This document shows positions 45,231 through 55,530 of a DNA stretch of 64,000 bases, in pieces (the stretch's first letter is position 1; each line of letters opens with the position of its first letter). The notes under the pieces are model-generated. The model searched no databases. It was not told the origin of the DNA and was given only the letters and a program-made list of their open reading frames with translations. Source of the stretch: Kappaphycus alvarezii (lineage: Eukaryota; Rhodophyta; Florideophyceae; Gigartinales; Solieriaceae); assembly GCA_002205965.3 (NCBI GenBank), contig NADL03000154.1, forward strand, positions 57,784 through 121,783, given 5' to 3'. The position numbers were made by a program, and so were the translations under genes.

Positions 45231-46325
45231 TGCGCAACCACGGGGCATACTCATCTTTAACTATAGAATGATTCCTATGGGAGGAAAAAGGGCCTGGGAA
45301 TGGATCATCTCGATTACGCGTGACTACTACGAACTCCACGTAATCATCCATTTCTACATTAATATATGCCTATGTTTTCGTACGTTGAACGGACCATTGC
45401 TACCTCAAGAAGATTTCCGACTATTGATCAGAGTTCTATTCTCATTCCAAAACGGAAGGTTCACGGAAGCAGGTCCAGAGTTTGTGGAAGTCATATATCA
45501 TTACTCTATAGGGAGGTATGGAATGGTAGCTATCGGAGACTTGTCGCAAACATATCTGAACATTATCCGTCCAGTTTACGTATTTCTCAAGAACAACCAA
45601 GATGTGCGACTGAGAGGTTACAGCTTGCCCCCTGATATGGAATATCGACTGGTCCCATATCCTCTATGGGAACCTTACGTTGCTCCGCTCAGAAATACAA
45701 CCTCAGCCGAAGACCAGGATCCTCCCGAGGCCGTGATGATGATACGAGCTGGACCATCAAGTGATCGGGGCGGATCATCGAAGAGGGCAAGGCGTCGGGA
45801 GCAGCGAGGAAGATCGCCAAGAAGATCGCCTCAAACACCGCCTAGTCTCCCAGGGGGAAACTATGCATCCTTAATTATTGGACTACCAATTAGACGTTGG
45901 CTTCGCGAAATGACAGAGGACCCACGAGAAGCAGAAGTAATTTCCTTTTTTGCATTAGTATTTGCATGTGCTTCCAGACCATTCACGGGGCGCACCTTAC
46001 TCGTGAGGACTCAGTCCTTATGTTGCGAGTTTTTTTCTCCTTCAGATACCCGTTTCTGGACCCGTTGCCAGAAAAGTTTGCATACTACGTTTACTACCTC
46101 ACATTTGGAAGGTTTGGAGAAGTGAAACGGGAGGAGCTCATTAGAGAACACTATGAAACCATACGCCGAATCTACGAAACTCTTGACCAAGGAGATGAGC
46201 CGGTCATCGCACGGTACACACTCTCTCATCATATTGGAAATGAGCTACTACCATATCCTTATAGTGAACCCTATACTCTCCCTGATGAATGGATAGAACT
46301 CCCACAAGAACAACAAGAGCAGTGA
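45043..46325 (+). CDS. Gypsy element 2: integrase C-terminus fused to duplicated-domain extension
   Basis: A 360-codon frame (45043-46125) runs without a stop from the integrase GPY/F-like module into the extension, showing that the extension is part of Pol. Repeat 1 spans about 45290-45590 (ICLCFRTLNGPLLPQEDFRL, SIGRYGM, IIRPVYVFL). A linker with YPLWEPY and a basic RRREQRGRSPRRSP run follows. Repeat 2 spans about 45885-46215 (ICMCFQTIHGAHLTREDSVL, TFGRFGE, TIRRIYETL), then YPYSEPY. A one-base shift near 45950 moves repeat 2 into the frame ending at 46325 with a Gln-rich tail. No membrane anchor or known fold is recognised. Confidence 0.8.
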
Positions 46326-46358
46326 CGAGCCGGGACGTTCGTCTTGAGCGGGAGGGCG

Positions 46359-47076
46359 TGATGTGCGCAAATTCGCACACGAAAAAATTTAGATGAGGAC
46401 CATAATTGTATACAGTATTGGAACTGGGAAGATATTTTTACAGTTTTTGAATTTGCAAGATATTTTTAATTTGGGTGAGTGTGGCAAATTCATCGGTTGA
46501 TTTTTTATTTAGGACACGCTGTCATAGTGGATGTCAGTACAGTTCTAGGTTGTGGGTGATACTACGAGTGACTCTGAAAGGTCTATATAATGGCCACATC
46601 AATTCCCACCCCTGGCCGATGGGTGGCTGGCATGGGTATGGCACCTAGATATTTACCTTGAGGAAATATCTTCTAATGGTCTCTCTGGTTCACACGATTC
46701 CCGTGAATGCGTTTTATGGTATTTAGTATGTTTGATTGAGACTTTAGGATTAGCGAAAGGTCTATATAAGCTGAGTAAAGTGCTTCCTCCTTGAGAGGTC
46801 AAGCAAGTTGGCAGACAACTTCAGGTCAAGCTCCGAGTAGTAGGAAGTTGAGAGTCAACTTCAGACCCTAGAAAACTTTTTCCTAAGCTGGTCGCAGAGC
46901 ATCAGTGGTAGACCCTGCCCCTTTTATACTTGCTTGTAGCCCTCTCAACTCTCTCCCATATACACTCCTTTTTATTTGTTCAACTATACCACGGTAGCAC
47001 TTTTGTCGCTCGCAACACCTCCGTCTTGGGGTAGTTGGTTCTAAGTATCTCTTCTCCCGACGATTTACCCCTATCA
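46359..47076 (+). repeat. Gypsy element 2, 3' LTR (718 bp)
   Basis: Preceded by the purine run GAGCGGGAGGGCG. It carries the 'b' haplotype, shared with the 5' LTR of element 1. Confidence 0.92.
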
Positions 47077-47351
47077 TACCCTTAGCAATGAGGGGCATCA
47101 TGGGGTTAGGACACCACCACCGAGGTTACCGCATCCGGCGGAGGTAGCGTTAGCGGTACCGACAAAGTTTCTAGAGAACACAATATAGTCAAGAATTTAG
47201 TCACAACAAACGTAGCCCACACGAAACAATGAAGAAGCGTGCAGTATTCCAACTGGGCGTAAGAGATGGCTGCACAGACAAGGAATACTGGAAGAGAATT
47301 CCAGTACTCACTAGGGAAGAGAATTCTAGTCACGCATGTGCGGGCGGACAA
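47077..47351 (-). pseudogene. NRT2: nitrate transporter fragment, third-unit copy, upstream side of insertion
   Basis: Matches 22353-22631. It encodes the segment through the GNLGGGV-type signature, here with frameshifts (FFIGFVWATFV is broken as LLHCFVWATFVVTKFL). Together with 39419-39643 it represents only the central part of the protein. Confidence 0.85.
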
Positions 47352-48624
47352 ACCGAAGTTATAATACTACTTTAGCTTTCCCGTCTCGTCGATGGGGAGG
47401 CGAAACTAGGGTGGCCATCCACCTGAGTCGGCTCCTGATTCGGCTCCGGAGTCGAATCCGGCGAGCTCTGTGGGTACGTAATGCACACGTAGCTCGGCCA
47501 TACAACTATACTCCGCAGCGGCTGGATCGATATATCCACGTGATAACAATTTCGATGGTGGCAGGAGGGCTATCGGGACCTAAGCCCTTACGTACCAAAA
47601 TATTCGAAATAGGCTTAGTACTTGGGGTTGGTGTTTACGTCAAGAAAGCTTGAGCTTGCAGTAATGTGTTCCTCTCTCTGGCTCAGAGCGCTATACGGCT
47701 GTGAAATGGAAGATAAATTTGGAGATGAACGACGAGTTGCAAGATTGCGCTCTAGTGTTAGACACAAGGTTCGCGGTGTTGTTATCCGCGGAAGTAGCTC
47801 CTGCACATGGACCTTAAAGATATGAGCTGGAATGATTCCGGTAGTAAAGGATTGTAAGCATCCACATGGAAAATGAACGGAGTGTATGGCGCAACATGTG
47901 GGTTCATATATGTTATCACTTATGGATCCCGTGGACCTGTCGGTCCCGGATGTAGACTAGCTTCGGTAACTTCAGCTTGGCTCGGGGTATTAGTAGTAGG
48001 AGTGCAGTTCTTTTGAGCCCTTGCGCTGCGACAGAGTGGACAGTTTTTGCGGACCGGAACGAACGAAAAATGCAAACTTGTCCACCGAGCGTCCTCGTCC
48101 CTCGAGCATTCCCCTCATTTTGCAATTATTCATCCCTTCGCTCATCCTCCCCCCTTTCCTGTACCCATTTCTTGCATTGCTTTCCAGCCTTGCTTCACCA
48201 GCACCCAAATTTTCCTCGCCACGCCACGCACATCTAACTCAAACTCTCTCCCTCCCCCACGCACACATCCTCCAGTCATAACTCAAAATTACGCAAAACA
48301 CCAATTTCACTCCCCAATCCCCAAATCTTCTCCCAAAATTTCCCGTCCATCACCACCTCACCAATCATCACCTCCCTGTCATGCTATCACCCTCCCCACC
48401 AACATCTGCTGATCATCTGCACTTGCCTTACACTCAGACTCCGCAGCACACACCTCCACACACTCCCGAAACAATATATAATCCCGCAAACCCGCCGCAT
48501 TCCACTCATCCCCCTTCCCTCCCTCACCAAACTCACCGCCGCACCAGCTACCACAAAAACTCTTAAACCCCTCAAACACACCAAAACAACCCCACACCAC
48601 CTCTCCCTATCCCCAATCTCAACC
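47352..48624. promoter_or_regulatory. intergenic region upstream of third-unit cyclin
   Basis: Paralogous to 22632-23933, with the same G-poor tract from about 48090 and the same TATATAA box near 48474-48480. No gene recognised. Confidence 0.5.
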
Positions 48625-50295
48625 ATGTGGAGCCGTCAACCTTACTTCCCGCTATCGTCCATCAGCACCGCACTCTCCCGGCCTCCCATCCACTTGCCCA
48701 TCCATTGCCCTCATATTCCACCATTACCATGCCCGCCGCAAACGCCCCTGCCGCACCCTCCGGCACCTTCGGCCCCGACTTGTCCGAACCTACACCCGTC
48801 CACGGATATTCCTCCCGCTCCCCACTCCCACTGTCCGAGAGTTTGAGGCCCCAGTGGTGACAGGTTGATGGACAATTTGGAGTCCCTTGGACTGTCATTG
48901 TCACCATTGTCACCGCTCGGATCCAGGCCGGCAAAGTCACTTTCTTTCCACCGCTCATGCCTCGTCTGCGTCGTATGATATTCATGACCTGGCCGTTGCT
49001 ATCCCCATGCCACGCCTCTTTCCCCCAAAGTTTCATTTTTATGCTTCGGCTTTGGCTGCTGCCTGTGACACTATTCCTACCTTGTTTGACGGGCCCCAGG
49101 TGGAAGGAGTCATTTTTAAGGGGGTAGTGAACAGGAGTCGTGGCTATGGAGAGAGGTATTTTCAAACTCTGCGTTGCTTTTAATTTGGTTATACATGGAT
49201 AAGCTGTACGCAAAGTGCCCGCTTTGATGTTGAATGAGGTCAATGCGGGAGGGTTATGGCCGCCGCTTACGCGTGGCTGTTAAGATGGTGGAGATGTTCT
49301 CGTACGGGACGGTTGCCATGGGCAGAGTTTTGGGCGTCAAACTGGAGGACTTGGTCAACTTGAGTCTGCGTTTATGCGACTCTGGGGTACAGCTGCATGT
49401 CTCTGTCGAGGACTTTGCAGAGCGGAGGTCAAGTTTATGGCTTGAGCCTTGGAAGCCGCAGGGGGGGATAAGGTGCTTCAGAGCTTGCACATGGCGGGGT
49501 TGACGGCCTGGAATCAGCGCTGGAAATGGCCAGGAACTGGATGGTGGCCAAGCAATCGGCTGTTCCTACGATGCCACGGGTGGGTGCGGGGAGTGGGGGT
49601 GCAATTGCGTCCTGCATACGGGGATAGGACGTTTTGGAGAACTTTCCCGGAGGAGGGGGAGGATAGGTTTGAGGACGAGGATTGACGGAGGGATCGCGGT
49701 GGCATGCGGTCAATATTCAGGATTTCGTGATATGCGGTGGGCTGGAGGAGAAGGGGGTTGGTACGCCCATGGCCATGTGCGAGCGGATGGTTTGGATCGA
49801 TACAAGCGCTGAGGACATTATGCTCCGTAGGACTTGTCTTTGACAAGTTACCACCGATGCGCAGAGACGGCGCCGTACATGGTCATCCCGGGACAGGGAG
49901 CGGAGGAAGGCGAGATTTTGTAGCCGCTCTTGGCAGGCATGGGCGGGATAGTTGCGGAAGGGTGGCAGACTGCATTGGTCGTCGACCCTGTGGAGGAAGA
50001 TGTTGGATGCGAAGCTGGCCCTGCCCCCGCTCCCCTCCCCCTTGGCATATCACTCGCAGGGGGAGGAATAACGGGGACTCTTTGGACAGGCGCGATTATG
50101 TGGAAACAGCGGGAATCCACTCGCTCGCGCCATTTCACTCCTGTGGGGTCGCTTGGGATTTGCTTCGGTAGATCCCCCCATGTTCCATGCCCGGAGCTGT
50201 CGGAGCGGATCAGATCTGCACCTCCGTCCAAAGCGCTTCCGAGCCGGAGCAACGCGGCCTCTTGGCTTTCAAAACTACCGACTGCCATCGGTGAA
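48625..50295 (+). pseudogene. PHO80/U-type cyclin, third-unit copy, uninterrupted but frameshifted
   Basis: Starts with the ATG at 48625 (MWSRQPYFP). It carries the same Pro/Ala-rich N-terminus and cyclin box as the second-unit copy, without the Copia insertion: TTGAC occurs once at 49500-49504. Some positions that are broken in the other copy are intact here (for example GRVLGVKLEDL near 49325), while many others are broken, especially after 49600. Length from the TTGAC to the AATAAA is 886 bases versus 933 in the other copy. Product and role as for the second-unit copy. Confidence 0.65.
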
Positions 50296-50305
50296 GCAAG
50301 GGTGC

Positions 50306-51605
50306 AAACTTGCAGTACGGCAAACCGATGGTAACTGTCAAAATACAGTTGGGCCAAGTACAGAAAATGATTCATTAGAAATAAAGAGTCATATCAATTT
50401 TATTACGTCCTACCACGTGTTTAGTTCCCGGTCGGTAACTTAACCTGCATGACACATGTTGAGCCGAAGAAGATGGACGATAGATCTCCCAAAGTAGCAC
50501 CGCGGACACAGCCCATGACTGATATCCGGAGCTGCTAGAGGAATGGGAAAGCGTGGTGCAGCCAGTCACTCACGGTGCCGGATAAAGTCGCTTTCCGGTA
50601 AAGTGTTAGTATGGCATCTGCGTTGTTTGTTCAGATGGCGTGTATTCAATGAACACAACATAATTCTCGACAGCATCATGAAGATGCCGATATTTGATTT
50701 CAACGTGACGAAATCTTCGGCGATCGTAGGTTCCATCAGACCAACTAACAGTACCATGTATCTTGATATAAAGCTGGGATTTGGCTTGCTTCAAATCAAG
50801 TTCTTCTGAAACGTTTCTTATACAAGTAGAATCCTTAATACAATTCGAAAGAGGGATTAAATTCTGCTTCTGTCGATGATAATGACATGCAAGTCTGAAG
50901 CTAAAAACTCCAAATTATGGGACTGCCATTGACCATCACTAGAGAAAACAGAGCGAGAGAGGCGTCTTCATTGTCTTGACCCCAGTCCTGCGTCGCACCA
51001 AAGTTGTAAATTAATTCTCTGAGCGTCCTTAGCAGGCGTCTTCAATAGAATCCCTCTACTGCGAGTTCCAATTACAGACTTGATCACATGTTTGAGGGCA
51101 GCCCAGTGTTGGGGAGCTGGATTGCCCATATGTTTTGCCAACATGGTCACAGAGATGCTGATATCTTGTCTAGTTATATTGGAAAGATAAAGCAGGAAAC
51201 AACAAGTTTCGCATATGAAATTGCTTTCAGGTCTAAACACCATCATTAGTGCGATATTTGGCTTGTCGCAAAAAAAGTGGTCCAGAGGAGAGGACATGTT
51301 CTCACCTTTGCTTTTTCGATGTTACTTTTTCCAATTATTTCAGAAATAAAGGCTTAATGGGAAAAGAAGATGCAAAGCGAGGTGGGCTCAAAACTTTGAT
51401 ACCGATGAAAAAAACCATGAATTAAGATACGTAAGTTGGAACCTTCCCTGTCAGCCTTGCTGAACCTCGAAAGTTAATATTCGCTTTAAAAACAAGAAAA
51501 ATACTTCTCTTCCGATTTCGGACTACAGCTTTCCTAAGATTTGTGCCACTGCTCGGTCGGCCTGCCAACAAACTATTTGAGCATCAATTGTTATGCAGCT
51601 ACACA
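50306..51605. repeat. anonymous block, copy 3, part before Copia B
   Basis: Aligns with 30788-32090 with many one-base deletions. It is interrupted at ACACA (51601-51605) by Copia B and resumes at 57619. Confidence 0.85.
50410..51250 (-). pseudogene. Copia RT/RNase H remnant, copy 3
   Basis: Same content as the remnants at 7630 and 30900: LLYLSNITRQDISISVTMLA (about 51150) and VSWSDGTYDRRRFRHVEIKY (about 50730). Multiple small deletions. Confidence 0.8.
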
Positions 51606-52262
51606 TGTCAAAGTTTCTCTCGTGGCAAGTGTAACTTGCGACCACAGTCGGCCCTACAGAGAGCTGGTGTGGGGGTCCGGAAGACAGACCTCGCGTACGA
51701 CCCGGCTCGCGGTTTATGCGAGCCCTTTCGGCCGGCAGTACGCCGCAAAGATCTGCGGCCCTATGGAGGGCTGTTCACTTTACAAAGTAACAAGGTTGCT
51801 TGATGCGTTTGGTGGTTTGTTGTTCAGTTATTCGATACTTCTTTTACTCAATGTGTCTAACTTCTCCCCATATATATAATGTATACATCCACCATATGAT
51901 TCAACATATGACTCAACTAGTCTCAATTGGAGGCACTAAATTATCATAATAAAACTCTCTTCACTCTCCTTCCGAGGGGTTTTGATGCAAAGGCACGCTG
52001 CAGCAGCCGTCATGTCCAATGCGGCCTGCTTGATGGCTGGCCTGAAGGTAGCATTTTAGGAAGCGTAGTTCCTTCCCCATTACGCTGTAGGTATTCCCTT
52101 TTTGAGTCGATTGCGGTTGTCTGGAAAACCATGAGATAGGTCGGAAATATCTTCCAACAGTAAAACACCCAAACGTTTTCCCCTCTCCTCCCGACACGAA
52201 ATGATTAGAAAGTAACAGTTAAGTGGTAGAGGTAGATCTGACTAATGACCGGAAGGGCGACA
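51606..52262 (-). repeat. Copia B, 3' LTR containing a nested insertion
   Basis: Matches 57185-57618 except for 212 extra bases at 51971-52182. The last bases GGGCGACA are followed by internal sequence CTCGGAGATTTTTC, the complement of a purine-rich priming tract. Confidence 0.9.
51971..52182. mobile_element. 212-bp nested insertion in Copia B 3' LTR
   Basis: Flanked by CTCTCCT at 51964-51970 and 52183-52189; the partner LTR has a single copy. Its right part is similar to 6984-7115. No coding potential and no clear terminal inverted repeats. It may be a non-autonomous element. Confidence 0.75.
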
Positions 52263-52330
52263 CTCGGAGATTTTTCTTTTGAGATTGTGACGATCTCAAA
52301 TACGGGCTTCTTCAACCCATCTCTGTGGAT

Positions 52331-53640
52331 TCACATCCAGCTTGTTGGTGCGCATAAGCTTCCAAAGTGGGTGATTGTCCGATAATGCTTCCTTAGTCCG
52401 CGCATCGGCTGGGTTTTGAGCACCGGAATCCACGCAAGGAAACGAAGCTCTCCTCGAGAATGACTCTCGCGCATAGCGTTCACGTCAATCTGCAACCATT
52501 TCTCTAGCGTCGCATTCTTTGCTACTACATTGGAAAGAGTGCGGGAGTCCACGTAGCCATCGATTTGATTCTCTTGCCGAGGAATTCCTCTAGAATGTCT
52601 CTAGCAACAAAAGCATTGTCAAAACCATACACTAGGGCAAAGATTTCTGCGGCCATGACTGAGCGTGCAGTGCGCTTGCAGCGTGAACTACCGTAGTGTA
52701 TAATATTGGCATTACCATTATCATCAACAAGTACTAAAACGAAACCAATCTGAGACTTCAGGTTTTCGGTATTGGCAAAGGAAGAATCCGTAAAGAGTGC
52801 CAACCTTTATCTAGATGTCAACATAGGAACATAACAAAGTCCTACCTCAGCTGTAGCCTGGCATCGTTTCACGACCTTCCGTAGAGCACGTATATCATCT
52901 CTTGATGGAGAGTTACAGCGTGAAGCAAGGAGCTGAACCGGAGCGCAAATGTCGGGTCTACAGCAACAGCCAATATATTGGAGCTTGGCTCGCATACTTA
53001 TGAAATCATCTGCGTTCTCGGGTAAATTCAATGATTTGAGCTTATCCATTTGTCTTATATGATGCCTCACATCTTCTCAATGCAAATTTCAGTTCATTAA
53101 AGCCACATGATTGCCCAGTATGAACGAACTTCCTTGGTTTAGACTTGAACTTACTAGACGTCGTTTCTTCCTCATCAATAAAGCATTGCTTACCATGCCC
53201 ATAGGAGTCATCAACTTGGAGTATAGTTATGCCCAAAATTCCGGTTTTATCCCTTTTTGTACAAGAAACATGGGTCACCACGTGTCTGCTTCGTTCCAAG
53301 TCCTGTCTTGTGGTGATCACGGTAAGTGATGAACCAGTGGAGCCCTCTCGGGGACGCCATACAACGGCTTGAGCACCAGGAGAAGTTTGTCTTCAGAGAG
53401 ACCAAGCTCGGTGGGAGGTTTTAGATAGACATATCAATCCAACTTAGTCGCGGACTGAGTGTAAGCCTGGGATATATCTCGTAGATACACCTTGTTCTCT
53501 GGGTGTAGAGCAGCTAATGATACTGCAATCCTCTGACCGACACGGCTTATTGTGGGAGAATGTAGCAATTTCAGTTGCACCTTGGTCCCTGTAGTTCTGC
53601 GCGATAAGTCTAGATCTTGGAAAAGTCCTCCAATCCTCAT
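52331..53640 (-). pseudogene. Copia B: reverse transcriptase (C-terminal part) and RNase H
   Basis: From upstream to downstream: NKVYLRDISQAYTQSATKLD (about 53460-53510, RT motif with Asp), then ITILQVDDSYGHG (about 53220), the catalytic box in the form QVDD. The connection PDICAPVQLLASRCNSP follows, then RNase H LALFTDSSFANTENLKSQIG and SSRCKRTARSVMAAEIFALV, ending RESHSRGELRFLAWIPV. The RNase H wording is typical of a Copia lineage common in fungi. Breaks occur near 53040 and 52805. Confidence 0.88.
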
Positions 53641-54814
53641 TCTTCATCACATCAACCCATCTAGAACCGTAAATCCTTGTGCCTTTTGGGACAGAACTAC
53701 GATCAACAATCTTAAAAGTTCCTCGACTGAACAATCCGTCAAGCTCTGTTTTCCTGGCTGCACTGTAGTCTTGTGACTCATCTATTTTCATGTTATAAGA
53801 TTTTGTTGTGCTAAGCGAGAAGCCGAGATCTTGAACCGTTTCAACGTTGAAACAAAAGTAATTCGAGCAAGCGCTCTCAGACCGTGTATCAGAGCCAGCG
53901 TCATATTGTATATGCGGTCGAGCATCGGAATTGGGGACTGAACAATTTGGACACGCTGGGTGCTCAGATTTCGTGTTGGCGCTCTTACAATCAGAGCAGG
54001 GCGGTTGCAGCTTAGATCCTACTAGACTCTTAACGACATGAGATCTAAAAATCCTCCTCCCCTTCGGCATTTGCACAACGACAGTTTCTCCGTCAATTTG
54101 AATGAATTGATACGGCCCAGTCCATTTCTTCGGTTTCTCTCGATAAAAATATACTGGAGATCCAGCGGGAAGTCTCGAAAGTACCTCACTATGTTCCTTA
54201 CCCTTAGGTCCAACGTGCTTCAAGCCGAATGAAATCCTCCTCCGGCATTGTTCCTTGTGTACTTCCTCCATAGCCTTCTCAATCGCTCTTGCGCGTTCCA
54301 ATTGGGTAGCGGCTGGTTTCCTTGCAGCAGGTCGAGGTAGTGCACCAAAAACGAGTAGTGTTGGACAAAGAACTTCCGGCCCAATAGTGTCATTGACACA
54401 TTTCATGGCAAGCTGCAGACAATCTGCATCTGACTCGCTTCGTGGTAAGCTCTCCCTTATCTTGAGGTACGCTGTTCTCAAAGGACCGTGGTAACGTTCC
54501 ACGTGACTCATAGTTGCTGGTGACTCAACCGGAGCCTCAAGTACTGATATGCCATCCGCTTGTGCGGAATCTAAGAATTCTTTTGAGACAAAGTTAGACC
54601 CTTGGTCAATGCGTAGGAAGTCAGGGGGACCGAGGTAGGCTCTGGACCAACACTTCATGATTGCCTTCCAGACTGTGGAAGATTGCATATTTCTCAAAAA
54701 TAAAGCCGCTGAGAAGTGAGTAGATTCGTCAACCAAATGGAGAACCGGCTTGGAGCAAATGTACATTACATCCACTGCTACGATATGATTAAAACAAAGT
54801 TCATCTGTACCCAC
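53444..54814 (-). CDS. Copia B: integrase and RT N-terminus
   Basis: A 456-codon frame, the longest in the window. The integrase core has Asp in VAVDVMYICS, Asp in FLRIDQGSNFVS and Glu in MSHVERYHGPLR. The C-terminal domain has AGSPVYFYREKPKKWTGPYQ. The linker contains clustered Cys (CSDCKSANTKSEHPACPNC), then the RT entry ELDGLFSRGTFKIVDRSSVP and GSRWVDVMKNEDW. A frameshift at about 53560 separates it from the rest of RT. Confidence 0.9.
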   Translation of the reverse strand: MGTDELCFNHIVAVDVMYICSKPVLHLVDESTHFSAALFLRNMQSSTVWKAIMKCWSRAYLGPPDFLRIDQGSNFVSKEFLDSAQADGISVLEAPVESPATMSHVERYHGPLRTAYLKIRESLPRSESDADCLQLAMKCVNDTIGPEVLCPTLLVFGALPRPAARKPAATQLERARAIEKAMEEVHKEQCRRRISFGLKHVGPKGKEHSEVLSRLPAGSPVYFYREKPKKWTGPYQFIQIDGETVVVQMPKGRRIFRSHVVKSLVGSKLQPPCSDCKSANTKSEHPACPNCSVPNSDARPHIQYDAGSDTRSESACSNYFCFNVETVQDLGFSLSTTKSYNMKIDESQDYSAARKTELDGLFSRGTFKIVDRSSVPKGTRIYGSRWVDVMKNEDWRTFPRSRLIAQNYRDQGATEIATFSHNKPCRSEDCSIISCSTPREQGVSTRYIPGLHSVRD

Positions 54815-54906
54815 TGTAATTTTGAATCTTCTTGGTCATGATGAGTTAATTAAGCAAGTCTCGCATGATCTGGAAAGTTCCTCTATGAAATCTCGTACTT
54901 CTCTAG

Positions 54907-55530
54907 TCATTCATTTGGTCTTGCTCGTCGCAGCACGTTCATGAAGGCTGTGACGGAAGGATGTCCAAAAACCCGGTGCAGCTTCCTCAATTCCTTTTCT
55001 GTGTAGAAAGAGTATGATAAATCGCCCCTCTTCCATCTATGAATGAGGAAGTAGTTCTCGAATGTCAGCGGTTGGCTCAGATGTTTGTAACGGACCACTC
55101 GGTCCTGGATACTAATATCCAATACATTATCTAACATGTCCTTCATACTTAACAAACTCGGAATATTGTCTGATACTATCTGAAACTGAACATCAATGAC
55201 CAAGTTCAAATCACGAAATGGGACCGGAATAGTAACAGCTCCCATTGAATTCTGGTTGCTACCTAACCCTTTCAGAGTTCGCATGTCTTCCTTCTTTATG
55301 CGACAAGGTACCTCAAATTCTTGACAATAGGCCTTGTACTGGGTGAATGACATGACGGAGGATCGGTTAGCACACGCATCAATATGGATGCCTTTGAATC
55401 TTGTAGTCTCTCCAGTTTGTAACTCACGACGCATTCGAGCCAATTCGAAGTCAAGGTCAGTACTGTATGTCCTCCCGTGCAAGAATGAAATGTTGGCTAG
55501 GTGCATCTCATCAGACTTGTGTGATTCCAC
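54907..55530 (-). CDS. Copia B: protease and Gag-pre-integrase region
   Basis: A 207-residue frame. FKGIHIDACANRSSVMS (about residue 45) is in the position of the protease active site but reads DAC rather than D(S/T)G. The later part has LRKLHRVFGHPSVTAFMNVL, the His-His start of the integrase zinc site. The matching Cys pair lies beyond the stop, in sequence around 54850. The frame starts at an internal ATG; the true polyprotein probably begins upstream. Confidence 0.75.
   Translation of the reverse strand: MESHKSDEMHLANISFLHGRTYSTDLDFELARMRRELQTGETTRFKGIHIDACANRSSVMSFTQYKAYCQEFEVPCRIKKEDMRTLKGLGSNQNSMGAVTIPVPFRDLNLVIDVQFQIVSDNIPSLLSMKDMLDNVLDISIQDRVVRYKHLSQPLTFENYFLIHRWKRGDLSYSFYTEKELRKLHRVFGHPSVTAFMNVLRRARPNE

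Larger units (their letters stand above)
39644..47076 (+). mobile_element. Ty3/Gypsy LTR retrotransposon, element 2 (7.4 kb)
   Basis: Same family as element 1 but on the plus strand: 5' LTR 39644-40347, primer site, Gag, protease, RT (YIDD 43160-43171), RNase H, integrase with C-terminal extension, polypurine tract, 3' LTR 46359-47076. It lies in a transporter copy at a different site from element 1. The flanks show a short duplication (ATAC, 4 bp, at the GGATACCC target; exact edges ambiguous by a base or two). Confidence 0.95.

Noticed and set aside
14410..47076. Simple chromosomal inversion between the two inverted Gypsy elements
   Set aside because: It would explain the LTR swap, but both elements have matching target duplications and collinear host sequence on either side, which an inversion would have scrambled.
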